Positions 11,301 through 49,591 of a stretch of DNA of 64,000 nucleotides are shown here, one piece after another. The notes beneath the pieces were generated by a model. It was not told the DNA's origin. It saw only the letters and a program-made list of their open reading frames with translations, and ran no database searches. This stretch comes from Pseudomonas cichorii (GTDB lineage Bacteria; Pseudomonadota; Gammaproteobacteria; Pseudomonadales; Pseudomonadaceae), in contig NZ_CP074349.1 of assembly GCF_018343775.1 (NCBI RefSeq), forward strand, positions 2,904,001-2,968,000, in the 5' to 3' direction. The position numbers and the translations under genes were made by a program. How positions within the stretch are numbered: position 1 is the first letter of the stretch; each line of letters begins with the position of its first letter.

Positions 11301-14300
11301 CATCGGCGGCGATGGTGTTGCGCTGGGTTACCTGAATCGTCCCGAATTGACCGCCCAGGCATTTATCACTGACCCGTTCAGCCCTGTGAAAGGCGCGCGC
11401 CTTTATCGCTCCGGCGACCGCGGTTGCTGGCGTGCAGATGGCAGCCTTGAGCATCTGGGGCGTGGTGACGGCCAGGTGAAAATTCGCGGTTTCCGTATCG
11501 AGCCGGGTGAGATCGATGCGCGCCTCAAAGCCTGTCCGGGCGTGCATCAGGCTTCGGTGGTGATACGCGAGGACGTGCCAGGGCAAAAGCAACTGGTGGC
11601 GTATTACACCGCCGAATCAGCCGATTCGATGCTGACTGTCCAGAGCGTCCAGGCCTGGCTGCGTGAAGCCTTGCCGGAATACATGGTGCCTTCGGCCTTC
11701 GTGCGCCTGGAGCACTGGCCTTTGAACAACAACGGCAAGCTTGACCAGAAGGCGCTGCCTGTTCCCGACGCGCAGGCACTGACAAGCAGTGTCTATGAAG
11801 CCCCGTCAGGTGACGTGGAAGCCTTGCTGGCCAGTATCTGGTCTCAGGTGCTGAGGGTGGAGCGCGTAGGGCGCTTCGATAATTTCTTTTCTCTGGGCGG
11901 CCATTCGCTGTTGGCGGTGACACTGATTGAACGCATGCGCCAGGAAGGTTTGCGCGCCGATATCAAGGTCTTGTTCAACCAGCCTACATTAGCGGCACTG
12001 GCGGCTTCCCTGACGACTGAGCAGGACATTCAGGTTCCGGCCAATCTGATTCCCGCCGACTGCCAGCGGATTGAACCCTGGATGCTGCCTCTGGCCAGCC
12101 TGGAGCAGACGTCCATCGATGATATCGTCGCCGCAGTGCCGGGCGGTGTGGCCAATGTGCAGGATATCTATGCACTCGCGCCGCTCCAGGAAGGCATCCT
12201 GTATCACCATGTCGCGGCACGCGAGGGCGATCCCTTCATCCTGCAGTCATTGCTCGCGATGGACAGTGAAGCCCGTTTGAAATCTGCCATGCTGGCTTTG
12301 CAGAAAGTGATCGAGCGCCATGACATTCTGCGCACGGCGGTGTTCTGGAAAGGCCTTGAAGCACCTGTGCAGGTGGTCTTGCGGCACGCCACGTTGTCCA
12401 GCGAATGCGTTGAGCTGGACCCGGAGGATGGCGATATCCTCGGACAGATGCGTGAGCGGTTCGATGCCCTGAGTTTTCGCATGGACATCAGCCAGGCGCC
12501 TCTGATCTGCATGCCCTACGCCTGGGATTCGGTTAACCAACGCTACGTGGTGGCGCTGGTGTTCCACCACCTGATCATGGATCACGTGGCCTTCGATGTC
12601 GTGGTATCCGAAATACAAAGCCTGTTACTGGATGAAGCGACACCGCTGCCCGAGCCGGTTCCTTACCGAAACTACATCGCTCAGGTGCGCCTGGGGGCCG
12701 ATGATGCGGCCCATGAGCGCTTCTTCCGCGACATGCTGCAAGACGTCCGCGAACCTACATTGCCGTTTGGCCAGCAGGTATCCGAAGGCGTGATGCATGA
12801 AATCCACGACACGGTAGATACCGACATCGCGCAACGTGTCCGCAGCCTTGCCCGAAGCCTGGGCGTGAGTGCGGCCAGTCTCTATCACCTGGCATGGGGT
12901 CTGGTGGTGGGGCGTGTCTCGGCAAGTGACGATGTGGTATTCGGTACTGTGCTGGTCGGGCGGATGCGCGGCGGGGAAGGCGCAGACCGGGCACTGGGCA
13001 TGTTCATCAACACCTTGCCGATCCGTGTGGAACTGGGGCAGCAGGCTGTGGCCCAGGCCGTCAGGCAGGTGCATGCACGTTTGAGCGGGTTGCTTGAGCA
13101 TGAACATGCGCCTTTGGCTCTGGCACAGCGTTGCAGTGGCGTTGCAGCACCGGCTCCGCTGTTTGGCGCACTGCTCAATTTCCGCCACAGCGCGGCGGAT
13201 GACTCTGCACAGGCTCACACCGCCTGGCAGGGTATCCAGGGGCTTGAGGCCCATGAGCATACGGCTTATCCCTTGTCGCTGGCGGTAGACGATACAGGTG
13301 CCGGGTATCTTCTGACGGTTCAGGCCAGCGGAGGCATCGATGCCCGGGCGCTGTGCGATTACATGCAGTGCGCCTTGCAGAACATGCTTGAAGCACTTGA
13401 ACAGGCCCCGTCGACCGCCTTGAATCGCATTTCGATACTGTCTGCTGCCGAGCGCCTGCGGTTGCTGACATCGTTCAACGATACCGATTGTGTTTATCCG
13501 GATCAGGCAACCGTTCACGGGCTGTTCGAGGCTCAGTCGCAACGTACGCCCGATGCCGTGGCGGTGGTGCATGGCGAGCAGAGCCTGACTTATCGTCAGC
13601 TGGATCAACAGGCCAATCGACTGGCGCACTGCCTGACGCCATTGCTTGGCGGGCAGAATGCCCCGGTCGCGTTGTGTGTCGAACGTGGCCTGGAAATGCT
13701 GGTGGGCTTGTTGGGCATTCTCAAGGCGGGCGGTTGTTATGTGCCGCTGGACCCCGGTTATCCAGCCGATCGCTTGAACTACATGCTTGCCGACAGCTCT
13801 CCGGTGGCCTTGCTGACACTGGGCAACCCGCCTGACGGCCTGGACAGCGGCAGTATCCCGGTCATCGCTCTGGACCGCGATGCAGAATGGCGTTCAGGCC
13901 CGACAGCGCCTGTGGAGCGCGAAACCGATGCGCGACAACTGGCCTACGTGATCTACACCTCCGGCTCCACCGGCAGACCCAAAGGGGTCATGCTCGAACA
14001 ACGGGGCGTGGTCAACCTGCTCTGTGCCATGCGCGACCTGACCCGTACCGGGCCAGAAGACCGCATGCTGGCCCTGACCACCATCAGCTTCGACATTGCC
14101 GGCCTGGAACTCTACATGCCGCTGATCTGCGGCGCCTGTACGGTACTGCTTGACCGCCACGGGGCTCAGGACCCCGTGTTGCTGGCCGAAGCGATCGCTC
14201 AGAGCGGTGCGACCATGATGCAGGCCACGCCGGCTACCTGGCGACTCTTGCTGGATTCCGGCTGGTCGGGAGCTACCGGGCTCAAGGCGTTGTGTGGTGG

Positions 14301-17300
14301 CGAGGCGCTGCCTCTCGACCTGGCACAACGAGTGGCCGCAAGAGTCGGCACGCTCTGGAACGTCTATGGCCCTACCGAAACCACCATCTGGTCATCAGCG
14401 CTGGAGTTCGATGCCAGTGACAGGACTTCGGCCAGCGTCAGTATCGGCCGTCCGATTGCCAATAACCGTTTCTACCTGCTGGACGAGCAGGGCGAGCCCG
14501 TCCCCATGGGCGTGGCTGCCGAGCTGTATATCGGTGGCGACGGCGTGGCCCGTGGTTATCTGAACTGGGAGCAACTGACTGCCGAACGCTTTATCGATGA
14601 CCCGTTTTCCTCGAAGCCCGGAGCGCGTCTTTACCGTACTGGCGACCTGGCACGCTATCGCCCCGATGGCAGCCTCGAATACCTGGGCCGCAACGATTTC
14701 CAGGTGAAGATTCGTGGCTACCGGATCGAACTCGGAGAAATCGAAGCCAGACTGGGCGCTGTGTCCGGTATCCGCGAAGCAGTGGTCGTAGCCGTCAACG
14801 ACGCCCATGGCGACCTGCGGCTGGCGGGCTATTACACCGGAGAAAACTGTGCAAGCAGTCTGCTGCGTGAGTCCTTGCTGGCCAACTTGCCGGAGTTCAT
14901 GGTTCCGACCGTGTTCGTACACCTGGAAAAACTGCCGCTGACCCCCAACGGCAAACTGGACCGCAAAGCGTTGCCGGCTCCCGAAACCGATATCACGCGT
15001 CACTACGAAGCGCCTCGTGGGGAGCAGGAAATCAGTCTTGCCGCGACATGGGCCGAGTTGCTCAAGGTCGAGCGGATCGGACGCGACGATGACTTCTTCG
15101 AACTGGGCGGGCACTCGCTGCTGGCCATGCGTCTGGTGTCTCTGGTTCGTCAGCAGTGGGGCGTCGAACTGCAACTGGCCGAGCTGTTTGCCCACCCTCA
15201 GTTGAGTGCAGTGGCCGAGCAGATTGCGTTGGCAACACGCAGCACCTGGCCGGATATCACACCGATTTCTCGTGATGAAGCCTTGCCGCTCTCGTTCGCT
15301 CAGCAGCGCCTGTTGTTCCTGGCGAAAATGGAAGGTGCCAGTGCCGCCTATCATCTGCCCGCCGGGCTGCGCCTCAGGGGAGCGCTCGACGTGTCCGCAC
15401 TGCAACGTGCCCTGGATCGCATCGTGGCGCGACATGAGGCTCTGCGTACCTGCTTTGTCCAGCCTTCGGGTGGTGCGGCAGTGCAACGTATCCTGCCACC
15501 GGACATCGGTTTTGCGCTGACCCGGGTGGATATCTCGGGGCTCGACGATCCGTCGGCCACCTTGAACGAGATGACCGGGCAGGAGGCGCTGCAAAGCTTC
15601 GATCTGCAGCACGGGCCGCTGATTCGCGGACAGTTGATCCGTCTGGCGGAGCAAGAGCATGTGCTGCTGGTCACCCTGCACCATATCGTTTCCGATGGTT
15701 GGTCCATGGGCGTATTGACGACCGAGCTGGGTGAACTCTACGCAGCATGTGTGCGTGGTGAAGCGGACCCTCTGCCGGAGCTGACCTTGCAGTACGCCGA
15801 CTATGCTGCCTGGCAGCGTCGCCTGCTGGATGGCGAGGCCTTGAAGGCCCAGACCGACTGGTGGCGCAAGACGCTGGCCCAGGCTCCGGCGGTGCTGACA
15901 CTGCCGACCGACCAGCCTCGTCCGGCACTGCAGGACTATTCGGGAGCCGCGATACCGGTCTGCTTCGATGCGCAGTTGACCGCGCAGCTTCAGGACCTGA
16001 GCAAACGCCATGGCACCACGCTATACATGACGGTGCTGGCAGCCTGGGCGGCTACATTGGGTCGTTTGTCCGGTCAGGATCAGGTGGTCATCGGCTCGCC
16101 GGTGGCCAACCGCATGAATGCAGAAGTCGAAGGGCTTATCGGTCTGTTCGTCAACACACTGGCACTGCCGGTCGATCTGTCCGGCAAACCCGACTTCGCC
16201 GAGTTGCTGTGCAGGGTCAGAACCCTGGCCCTGGAAGCACAGGCCCGTCAGGCATTGCCTTTCGAACATGTGGTGGAGGTGGTCAAACCGGTTCGCAGCC
16301 TGTCTCACAGCCCGTTGTTCCAGGTCATGCTGTCGTGGCAGAACAACGAAAGTGTCGACCTTCAGTTGGGCGACCTGACGCTGGAAGGCATTGGCGCACC
16401 GAGAAACAGCGCCAAGTTCGATCTGTCCCTGGACCTCGGCGAAATCAACGGCCAGCTGCAGGGCAGCCTGGAGTTCGCCACCGCCTTGTTCTACCCGCAA
16501 ACCATCGAGCGTTATCGCGGTTATCTGGAGCGTCTGCTACGTGCCATGGTGGCCGATGCAGGACAGTCCGTGTACGGCATTGCTTTGCCGGACGAAGCGG
16601 AGCGTCTGCATCTGGCCCGTTTCAACGACACGCAACACTACTATCCGCCGGCACAAACCGTTCATGGTCTTTTCGAGGCTCAGGTACTGCGTACGCCTGA
16701 TGCTCCGGCCCTGATCCATGGCGGGGAACAGCTGAATTACCGGCAGTTGAACGAGCGAGCCAATCGTCTGGCCTGGCATTTGCGCGCACGGGGCGTCGAG
16801 CCGGATGCCCGGGTGGCTATCTGCATGGAGCGTGGTACGGAAATGGTGGTCGGTCTGCTGGCCATCCTCAAGGCGGGCGGCGGTTATGTGCCGTTGGACC
16901 CTGCGTATCCGGTCGAGCGTATCGCCTACATGCTGGAGGACAGCTCGCCGACCGTGGTGCTGGCCCATGGGCCGACTCTCGGTCTGCTGTCTGCCACCCG
17001 CGCTCCGGTGATCGACCTGGACAACAGCACCTGGCTCGGACAATCACCGGAAAACCCGGACGTTCCCGGCCTGAGCGCTACGCACCTGGCCTATGTGATT
17101 TACACCTCCGGGTCCACCGGCATGCCCAAAGGCGTGATGATCGAGCATAGAAACACGGTCAATTTCCTGACCTGGGCAAAACGGGCGTTCGAGCCGTCAG
17201 TGCTTGCCAGGACCCTGTTCTCCACCTCGTTGAACTTCGACCTGGCGGTCTATGAATGCTTCGCTCCGCTGACCACCGGTGGCTGCATCGATCTGGTGAA

Positions 17301-18435
17301 AAATGCCCTCGAATTGCAGCGAAACGAGCACGATGTGACACTGATCAACACCGTGCCTTCAGCGCTCAAGGCGCTGCTGGAATCCACCGGGCTGAGCCAG
17401 GGTGTGCATACGGTCAACGTGGCGGGCGAAGCACTCAAGCGCAGTCTGGTTGAAAAACTGTTCGAGCAGACTCAGGTCAAGCAGTTGTGCAACCTCTACG
17501 GGCCTTCGGAAACCACGACTTACTCCAGTTGGGTCGCCATGGATCGAGAAAGCGGTTTCAGTGCGCATATCGGAAAACCCATTTCCAATACTCAATTCCA
17601 TGTGCTCGATGAGTATCTGAACCCGGTGCCGCTGGGCGTTGCGGGCGAACTCTTCATCGGTGGCGCGGGCGTGGCGCGCGGGTATCTCAACCGTGACGAA
17701 CTGACGGTCGAGCGCTTCCTCGATGACCCGTTCAGTGATGCTCCGGGGGCTCGCATGTACCGCACCGGTGACCTGGGGCGCTGGTTACCGGACGGCAATA
17801 TCGAGTACCTGGGTCGCAATGACGATCAGGTGAAGATTCGCGGCTTCCGTATCGAACTGGGTGAGGTCGAAGCGCGCCTGGCTAGTCATGAAGCGGTCCG
17901 GGACGCGGTTGTCCTGGCCCGGGAAGACGAGCCTGGTGATGTGCGGCTGGTGGCGTATTACACGCTGCAGAGCGAGAAACTGGTGGTCGACAGTGGGTTG
18001 TTGCGAGCGCATTTGCAGGCGCAATTGCCTGAGTACATGGTGCCTGCCGCCTATGTGCACCTCGATACCTTGCCGCTGACGCCCAATGGCAAGCTTGATC
18101 GCAAGCGCCTGCCGTTGCCCGACAGCAACGCTTACGTGACGCATCGTTACGAAGCGCCTCAGGGCGAAAACGAAACCCGGCTGGCTATGCTCTGGGCCGA
18201 ACTGCTGAAGGTGGAGCGAGTAGGGCGTCACGACCACTTCTTTGAACTGGGCGGGCATTCGCTGCTGGCGGTCAGTCTTATCGAGCGCATGCGCCAGGAG
18301 GGGCTGGAAGCCGATGTTCGTGTCCTGTTCGGGCAGTCGACCCTGGCCGCCGTCGCGGCATCGGTGGTGCCACTGCGCACCGTCGAAGTCGCGGCTTCCC
18401 GTGTCCCTACCCAGCAACGCAAACGCCGTATCTGA
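5377..18435 (+). CDS. Peptin-type nonribosomal peptide synthetase, four modules
   Basis: This 4352-residue cytoplasmic enzyme starts at GTG, overlapping the upstream stop, with a CGGAG ribosome site 8 bases before it. An N-terminal TubC-type docking domain (about residues 1-55) is followed by four C-A-T modules: C1 70-540, A1 561-1061, C2 1151-1618, A2 1628-2128, C3 2221-2688, A3 2698-3201, C4 3298-3741, A4 3751-4244. Each module ends in a carrier with GGHSLL. C1-C3 are dual C/E types (HHxxxxGD plus HHxxxDH); C4 is the LCL type (HHIVSDG). Codes predict Val, an Ile/Val-like residue, Gly and Ala. C4 follows the Gly module, as expected for an achiral donor. There is no thioesterase. The C-terminus ends in a basic QQRKRRI tail, probably a docking motif for the next synthetase. 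A possible terminator follows at 18456-18483. Confidence 0.96.
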   Translation: MNLIELLATLEEKGVELSVSGEQLAVRGRKQSLAEPAVLALLREHKAMLIESIKNGTYATTLASLQNVPANGIVPGCEHITADMLPLLTLDQAAIDRIVASIPGGTANVQDIYPLAPLQEGVLYHHLTAERGDPYVLQADFTMASRERLDDFVAALQSVIDRHDILRTSLVWEGLDEPVQVVWREAKLGVRDISQELEEGEVLPQLKARFDPRHYRLDIGQAPLMLLVVSEDKANQRWLGMLLFHHLAIDHAALEIVQHEMQAFLTGQSKTLQPPVPYRNYVAQTRQPGKRQGHEAFFGEMLGDMDEPTLPFGLQDVLGDGNGVEEAHLTLSPELGQRLRTQTRQLGVSAASLCHLAWARVLSVVSGRDDVVFGTVMLGRMQSMQASGQSLGMFINTLPLRVRIGGQNARDGVSNTHATLTQLLGHEHASLALAQRCSGVLAPTPLFSALLNYRHSADAGQPLDAQTLAAWKGIETLSAEERTNYPLILSVDDFGEHFALNVQASVQIGAQRVAGYMASAMTHLVSALEAGGQTELTDIPVLPEAECEQLLHSFNHSAADYPRDSSVHALFEQQVAERPEALAAVHGEQTLTYAELNSRANRLAHHLISQGVIAGDAVAILLPRSLDLLVAQLAINKCAAVYVPLDVNAPQERQAFMVQDSGARQILTHGDLDVPQGVARIDLDRLDLCQQHGDNPKLTCSSESAAYIMYTSGSTGTPKGVLVPHRAIARLVINNGYAEFKASDRVAFASNPAFDASTLDVWAPLLNGGCVVVVDQDVLLSLPEFKALLLEQSVSVLWMTAGLFHQYASGLHDAFAQLRYLIVGGDVLDPTVIAQVLKNGAPGHLLNGYGPTEATTFSATHEIKAVGEGSIPIGKPLANTRLYVLDARQQPVPLGVTGELYIGGDGVALGYLNRADLTEQVFVADPFSTDPAARLYRTGDLACWLADGTVEYRGRNDQQVKIRGFRIEPGEIETRLASHEAVREAVVLVREDVPGDKRLVAYFTATSTEVDLDALRTHLQGQLPDYMVPAAYVQLDSLPLTNNGKLDRKALSAPDHQAFINRGYEAPQGETETTLAQIWAEVLQVERVGRHDHFFELGGHSLLAVKLIEKMRQEGLSADVRVLFSQPTLAALAAAVGSGTEIRVPANLIEPGCTRITPDMLPLVELDQNTLDLVVATVPGGAANVQDIYPLAPLQQGILYHHISAGQGDPYVLQATFSVKSRERLDAFANALRHVIQRHDILRTAVVWQGLSEPLQVVWREADLSVEFLKPDPRDGTIAEQLSERFASSHYRLDLAEAPLIRLACARDGDSWVMLLIFHHLALDHTAMDVVREEMQAFMLGEADLLPAAVPYRNYVAQARLGLGQEEHEAFFRDMLGDVDEPTLAYGQASLPDDGGHIEEARVQLDTGLCRRVRVQARQLGVSAASLMHLVWALVASKASGRAQTVFGTVLMGRMQGGDGADRALGMFINTLPLRVDIDGRSVVEGVKSTHARLSALLGHEHASLALAQRSSAVAAPSPLFNSLLNYRHSAADMASSQALSAWEGIESLSNAEGTNYPLAISVDDLGEGFVLSVLAMQEIGARRVCDTFAYTLQQLVEALDGRPQTALHDVPVIAPLERQRLLETFNDTTTDYPRDQTLQPLFEAQVAERPEAIAAVHGEQSLTYAELNSRANRLAHYLAGKGVKAGDAVAILLPRSLDLLVAQLAITKCAALYVPLDVNAPLDRQAFMVRDSGARQLLTLHGREIPEGAERLDLDRLDVSSQPDHDPQNRNTAESAAYIMYTSGSTGTPKGVIVAHRGIVKLVRNNGFADFNQNDRLAFASNPAFDASTLEVWGALLNGGQVVVIDHELLLDPLRLAEELVAKAITSLFVTTAVFNQYVSLIGETLAGLRILMCGGERADPQVFRDLLAIAPDLRLIHCYGPTETTTYATTLHVTDVPLQMSNVPIGKPLANTQVYVLDARQQLVPTGVAGEICIGGDGVALGYLNRPELTAQAFITDPFSPVKGARLYRSGDRGCWRADGSLEHLGRGDGQVKIRGFRIEPGEIDARLKACPGVHQASVVIREDVPGQKQLVAYYTAESADSMLTVQSVQAWLREALPEYMVPSAFVRLEHWPLNNNGKLDQKALPVPDAQALTSSVYEAPSGDVEALLASIWSQVLRVERVGRFDNFFSLGGHSLLAVTLIERMRQEGLRADIKVLFNQPTLAALAASLTTEQDIQVPANLIPADCQRIEPWMLPLASLEQTSIDDIVAAVPGGVANVQDIYALAPLQEGILYHHVAAREGDPFILQSLLAMDSEARLKSAMLALQKVIERHDILRTAVFWKGLEAPVQVVLRHATLSSECVELDPEDGDILGQMRERFDALSFRMDISQAPLICMPYAWDSVNQRYVVALVFHHLIMDHVAFDVVVSEIQSLLLDEATPLPEPVPYRNYIAQVRLGADDAAHERFFRDMLQDVREPTLPFGQQVSEGVMHEIHDTVDTDIAQRVRSLARSLGVSAASLYHLAWGLVVGRVSASDDVVFGTVLVGRMRGGEGADRALGMFINTLPIRVELGQQAVAQAVRQVHARLSGLLEHEHAPLALAQRCSGVAAPAPLFGALLNFRHSAADDSAQAHTAWQGIQGLEAHEHTAYPLSLAVDDTGAGYLLTVQASGGIDARALCDYMQCALQNMLEALEQAPSTALNRISILSAAERLRLLTSFNDTDCVYPDQATVHGLFEAQSQRTPDAVAVVHGEQSLTYRQLDQQANRLAHCLTPLLGGQNAPVALCVERGLEMLVGLLGILKAGGCYVPLDPGYPADRLNYMLADSSPVALLTLGNPPDGLDSGSIPVIALDRDAEWRSGPTAPVERETDARQLAYVIYTSGSTGRPKGVMLEQRGVVNLLCAMRDLTRTGPEDRMLALTTISFDIAGLELYMPLICGACTVLLDRHGAQDPVLLAEAIAQSGATMMQATPATWRLLLDSGWSGATGLKALCGGEALPLDLAQRVAARVGTLWNVYGPTETTIWSSALEFDASDRTSASVSIGRPIANNRFYLLDEQGEPVPMGVAAELYIGGDGVARGYLNWEQLTAERFIDDPFSSKPGARLYRTGDLARYRPDGSLEYLGRNDFQVKIRGYRIELGEIEARLGAVSGIREAVVVAVNDAHGDLRLAGYYTGENCASSLLRESLLANLPEFMVPTVFVHLEKLPLTPNGKLDRKALPAPETDITRHYEAPRGEQEISLAATWAELLKVERIGRDDDFFELGGHSLLAMRLVSLVRQQWGVELQLAELFAHPQLSAVAEQIALATRSTWPDITPISRDEALPLSFAQQRLLFLAKMEGASAAYHLPAGLRLRGALDVSALQRALDRIVARHEALRTCFVQPSGGAAVQRILPPDIGFALTRVDISGLDDPSATLNEMTGQEALQSFDLQHGPLIRGQLIRLAEQEHVLLVTLHHIVSDGWSMGVLTTELGELYAACVRGEADPLPELTLQYADYAAWQRRLLDGEALKAQTDWWRKTLAQAPAVLTLPTDQPRPALQDYSGAAIPVCFDAQLTAQLQDLSKRHGTTLYMTVLAAWAATLGRLSGQDQVVIGSPVANRMNAEVEGLIGLFVNTLALPVDLSGKPDFAELLCRVRTLALEAQARQALPFEHVVEVVKPVRSLSHSPLFQVMLSWQNNESVDLQLGDLTLEGIGAPRNSAKFDLSLDLGEINGQLQGSLEFATALFYPQTIERYRGYLERLLRAMVADAGQSVYGIALPDEAERLHLARFNDTQHYYPPAQTVHGLFEAQVLRTPDAPALIHGGEQLNYRQLNERANRLAWHLRARGVEPDARVAICMERGTEMVVGLLAILKAGGGYVPLDPAYPVERIAYMLEDSSPTVVLAHGPTLGLLSATRAPVIDLDNSTWLGQSPENPDVPGLSATHLAYVIYTSGSTGMPKGVMIEHRNTVNFLTWAKRAFEPSVLARTLFSTSLNFDLAVYECFAPLTTGGCIDLVKNALELQRNEHDVTLINTVPSALKALLESTGLSQGVHTVNVAGEALKRSLVEKLFEQTQVKQLCNLYGPSETTTYSSWVAMDRESGFSAHIGKPISNTQFHVLDEYLNPVPLGVAGELFIGGAGVARGYLNRDELTVERFLDDPFSDAPGARMYRTGDLGRWLPDGNIEYLGRNDDQVKIRGFRIELGEVEARLASHEAVRDAVVLAREDEPGDVRLVAYYTLQSEKLVVDSGLLRAHLQAQLPEYMVPAAYVHLDTLPLTPNGKLDRKRLPLPDSNAYVTHRYEAPQGENETRLAMLWAELLKVERVGRHDHFFELGGHSLLAVSLIERMRQEGLEADVRVLFGQSTLAAVAASVVPLRTVEVAASRVPTQQRKRRI
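5590..8790 (+). other. NRPS module: dual C/E-A-T, predicted Val
   Basis: Pocket residues D,A,L,W,I,G,G,T,F,K match the known Val codes. The dual condensation domain (HHLTAERGD, HHLAIDH) accepts the chain from the Gly-like terminal module of the preceding synthetase. Confidence 0.85.
7054..8275 (+). repeat. Val adenylation tract repeated at 26729-27950
   Basis: The two copies are nearly identical. From 7618 to 8256 (27293-27931) I find no mismatch over about 639 bases, including synonymous positions, although the copies lie in different genes 19.7 kb apart. Divergence resumes abruptly on both sides. Confidence 0.88.
8810..12010 (+). other. NRPS module: dual C/E-A-T, aliphatic residue (Ile/Val-like code)
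   Basis: The pocket reads D,A,L,F,M,G,C,T,Y,K. It resembles Ile/Val codes of the DAFFLGCTFK kind but is not an exact match I know. Motifs are slightly divergent: A8 reads YRSGDRGCW and GRGDGQVK, and A10 reads NGKLDQ. Confidence 0.65.
12030..15235 (+). other. NRPS module: dual C/E-A-T, predicted Gly
   Basis: The pocket (DILQLGVIWK) is the same as in the last module of the previous gene. The downstream condensation domain is LCL type, which fits an achiral residue. Confidence 0.75.
15270..18370 (+). other. NRPS module: LCL C-A-T, predicted Ala
   Basis: The condensation domain begins LPLSFAQQRLLFLAKMEG and has HHIVSDG. The pocket reads D,L,Y,N,N,A,L,T,Y,K, close to Ala codes of Pseudomonas lipopeptide synthetases. 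Confidence 0.7.
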
Positions 18436-18455
18436 TCCGTCTCTCTGCTGACCCT

Positions 18456-18483
18456 GCGGTGTCCCCATTCAAGGGGACGCCGC
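18456..18483 (+). terminator. Stem-loop after the four-module synthetase
   Basis: An 11-base stem (GCGGTGTCCCC with GGGGACGCCGC, one G-U pair) has a 6-base ATTCAA loop and starts 20 bases after the stop. Only TTTCCC follows, so it may be a weak terminator or an mRNA 3' stabilizer. Confidence 0.5.
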
Positions 18484-18516
18484 TTTCCCAAAGCCCCTGC
18501 CGTCCTGCATCCCGCC

Positions 18517-18536
18517 TGTCCCTACATACCGTGACA
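18517..18536 (+). promoter_or_regulatory. Candidate syr-syp-like operator upstream of the nine-module synthetase
   Basis: TGTCCC-N7-CGTGACA is a 20-base imperfect dyad. It resembles the published syr-syp box (TGtCcc-N4-cggGaCA), bound by SyrF-type LuxR proteins, but with a spacer three bases longer. It lies 122 bases before the ATG. A similar 20-base element occurs at 58221-58240. Confidence 0.4.
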
Positions 18537-18575
18537 GACAGTCCAGAACCGATGCTCTAGTTTTTTCCCACCCTA

Positions 18576-18598
18576 GAAAGGCGGTCTTTCGCCTTTTC
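18576..18598 (+). terminator. Stem-loop in the leader of the nine-module synthetase
   Basis: AAAGGCG pairs with CGCCTTT around a GTCTTT loop and runs into TTC, a common terminator shape. It could end the upstream transcript. If a promoter lies near 18517-18560, it would instead sit in the leader of the next gene. Confidence 0.5.
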
Positions 18599-18658
18599 AC
18601 GAAGCCGTCTTGTGTTTTTCGTCGACTTCTCCAGAACTCATACAGCGCAGGTTATTCG

Positions 18659-49510
<30,852 letters not shown>

Positions 49511-49542
49511 CGGCCTCGACGGCAAGCATCGACAACCTTCAT

Positions 49543-49563
49543 CCCGGCTGCCAGCCAGCCGGG
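49543..49563 (+). other. Perfect hairpin between the synthetase and macA
   Basis: CCCGGCTG and CAGCCGGG form an 8-base stem around CCAGC. No T tract follows, so it is more likely a processing or stabilizing hairpin, or a leaky terminator that lowers exporter expression, than a full stop. Confidence 0.5.
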
Positions 49564-49591
49564 CCTGTCCGTAACGTATTCGTGGTCCTAT

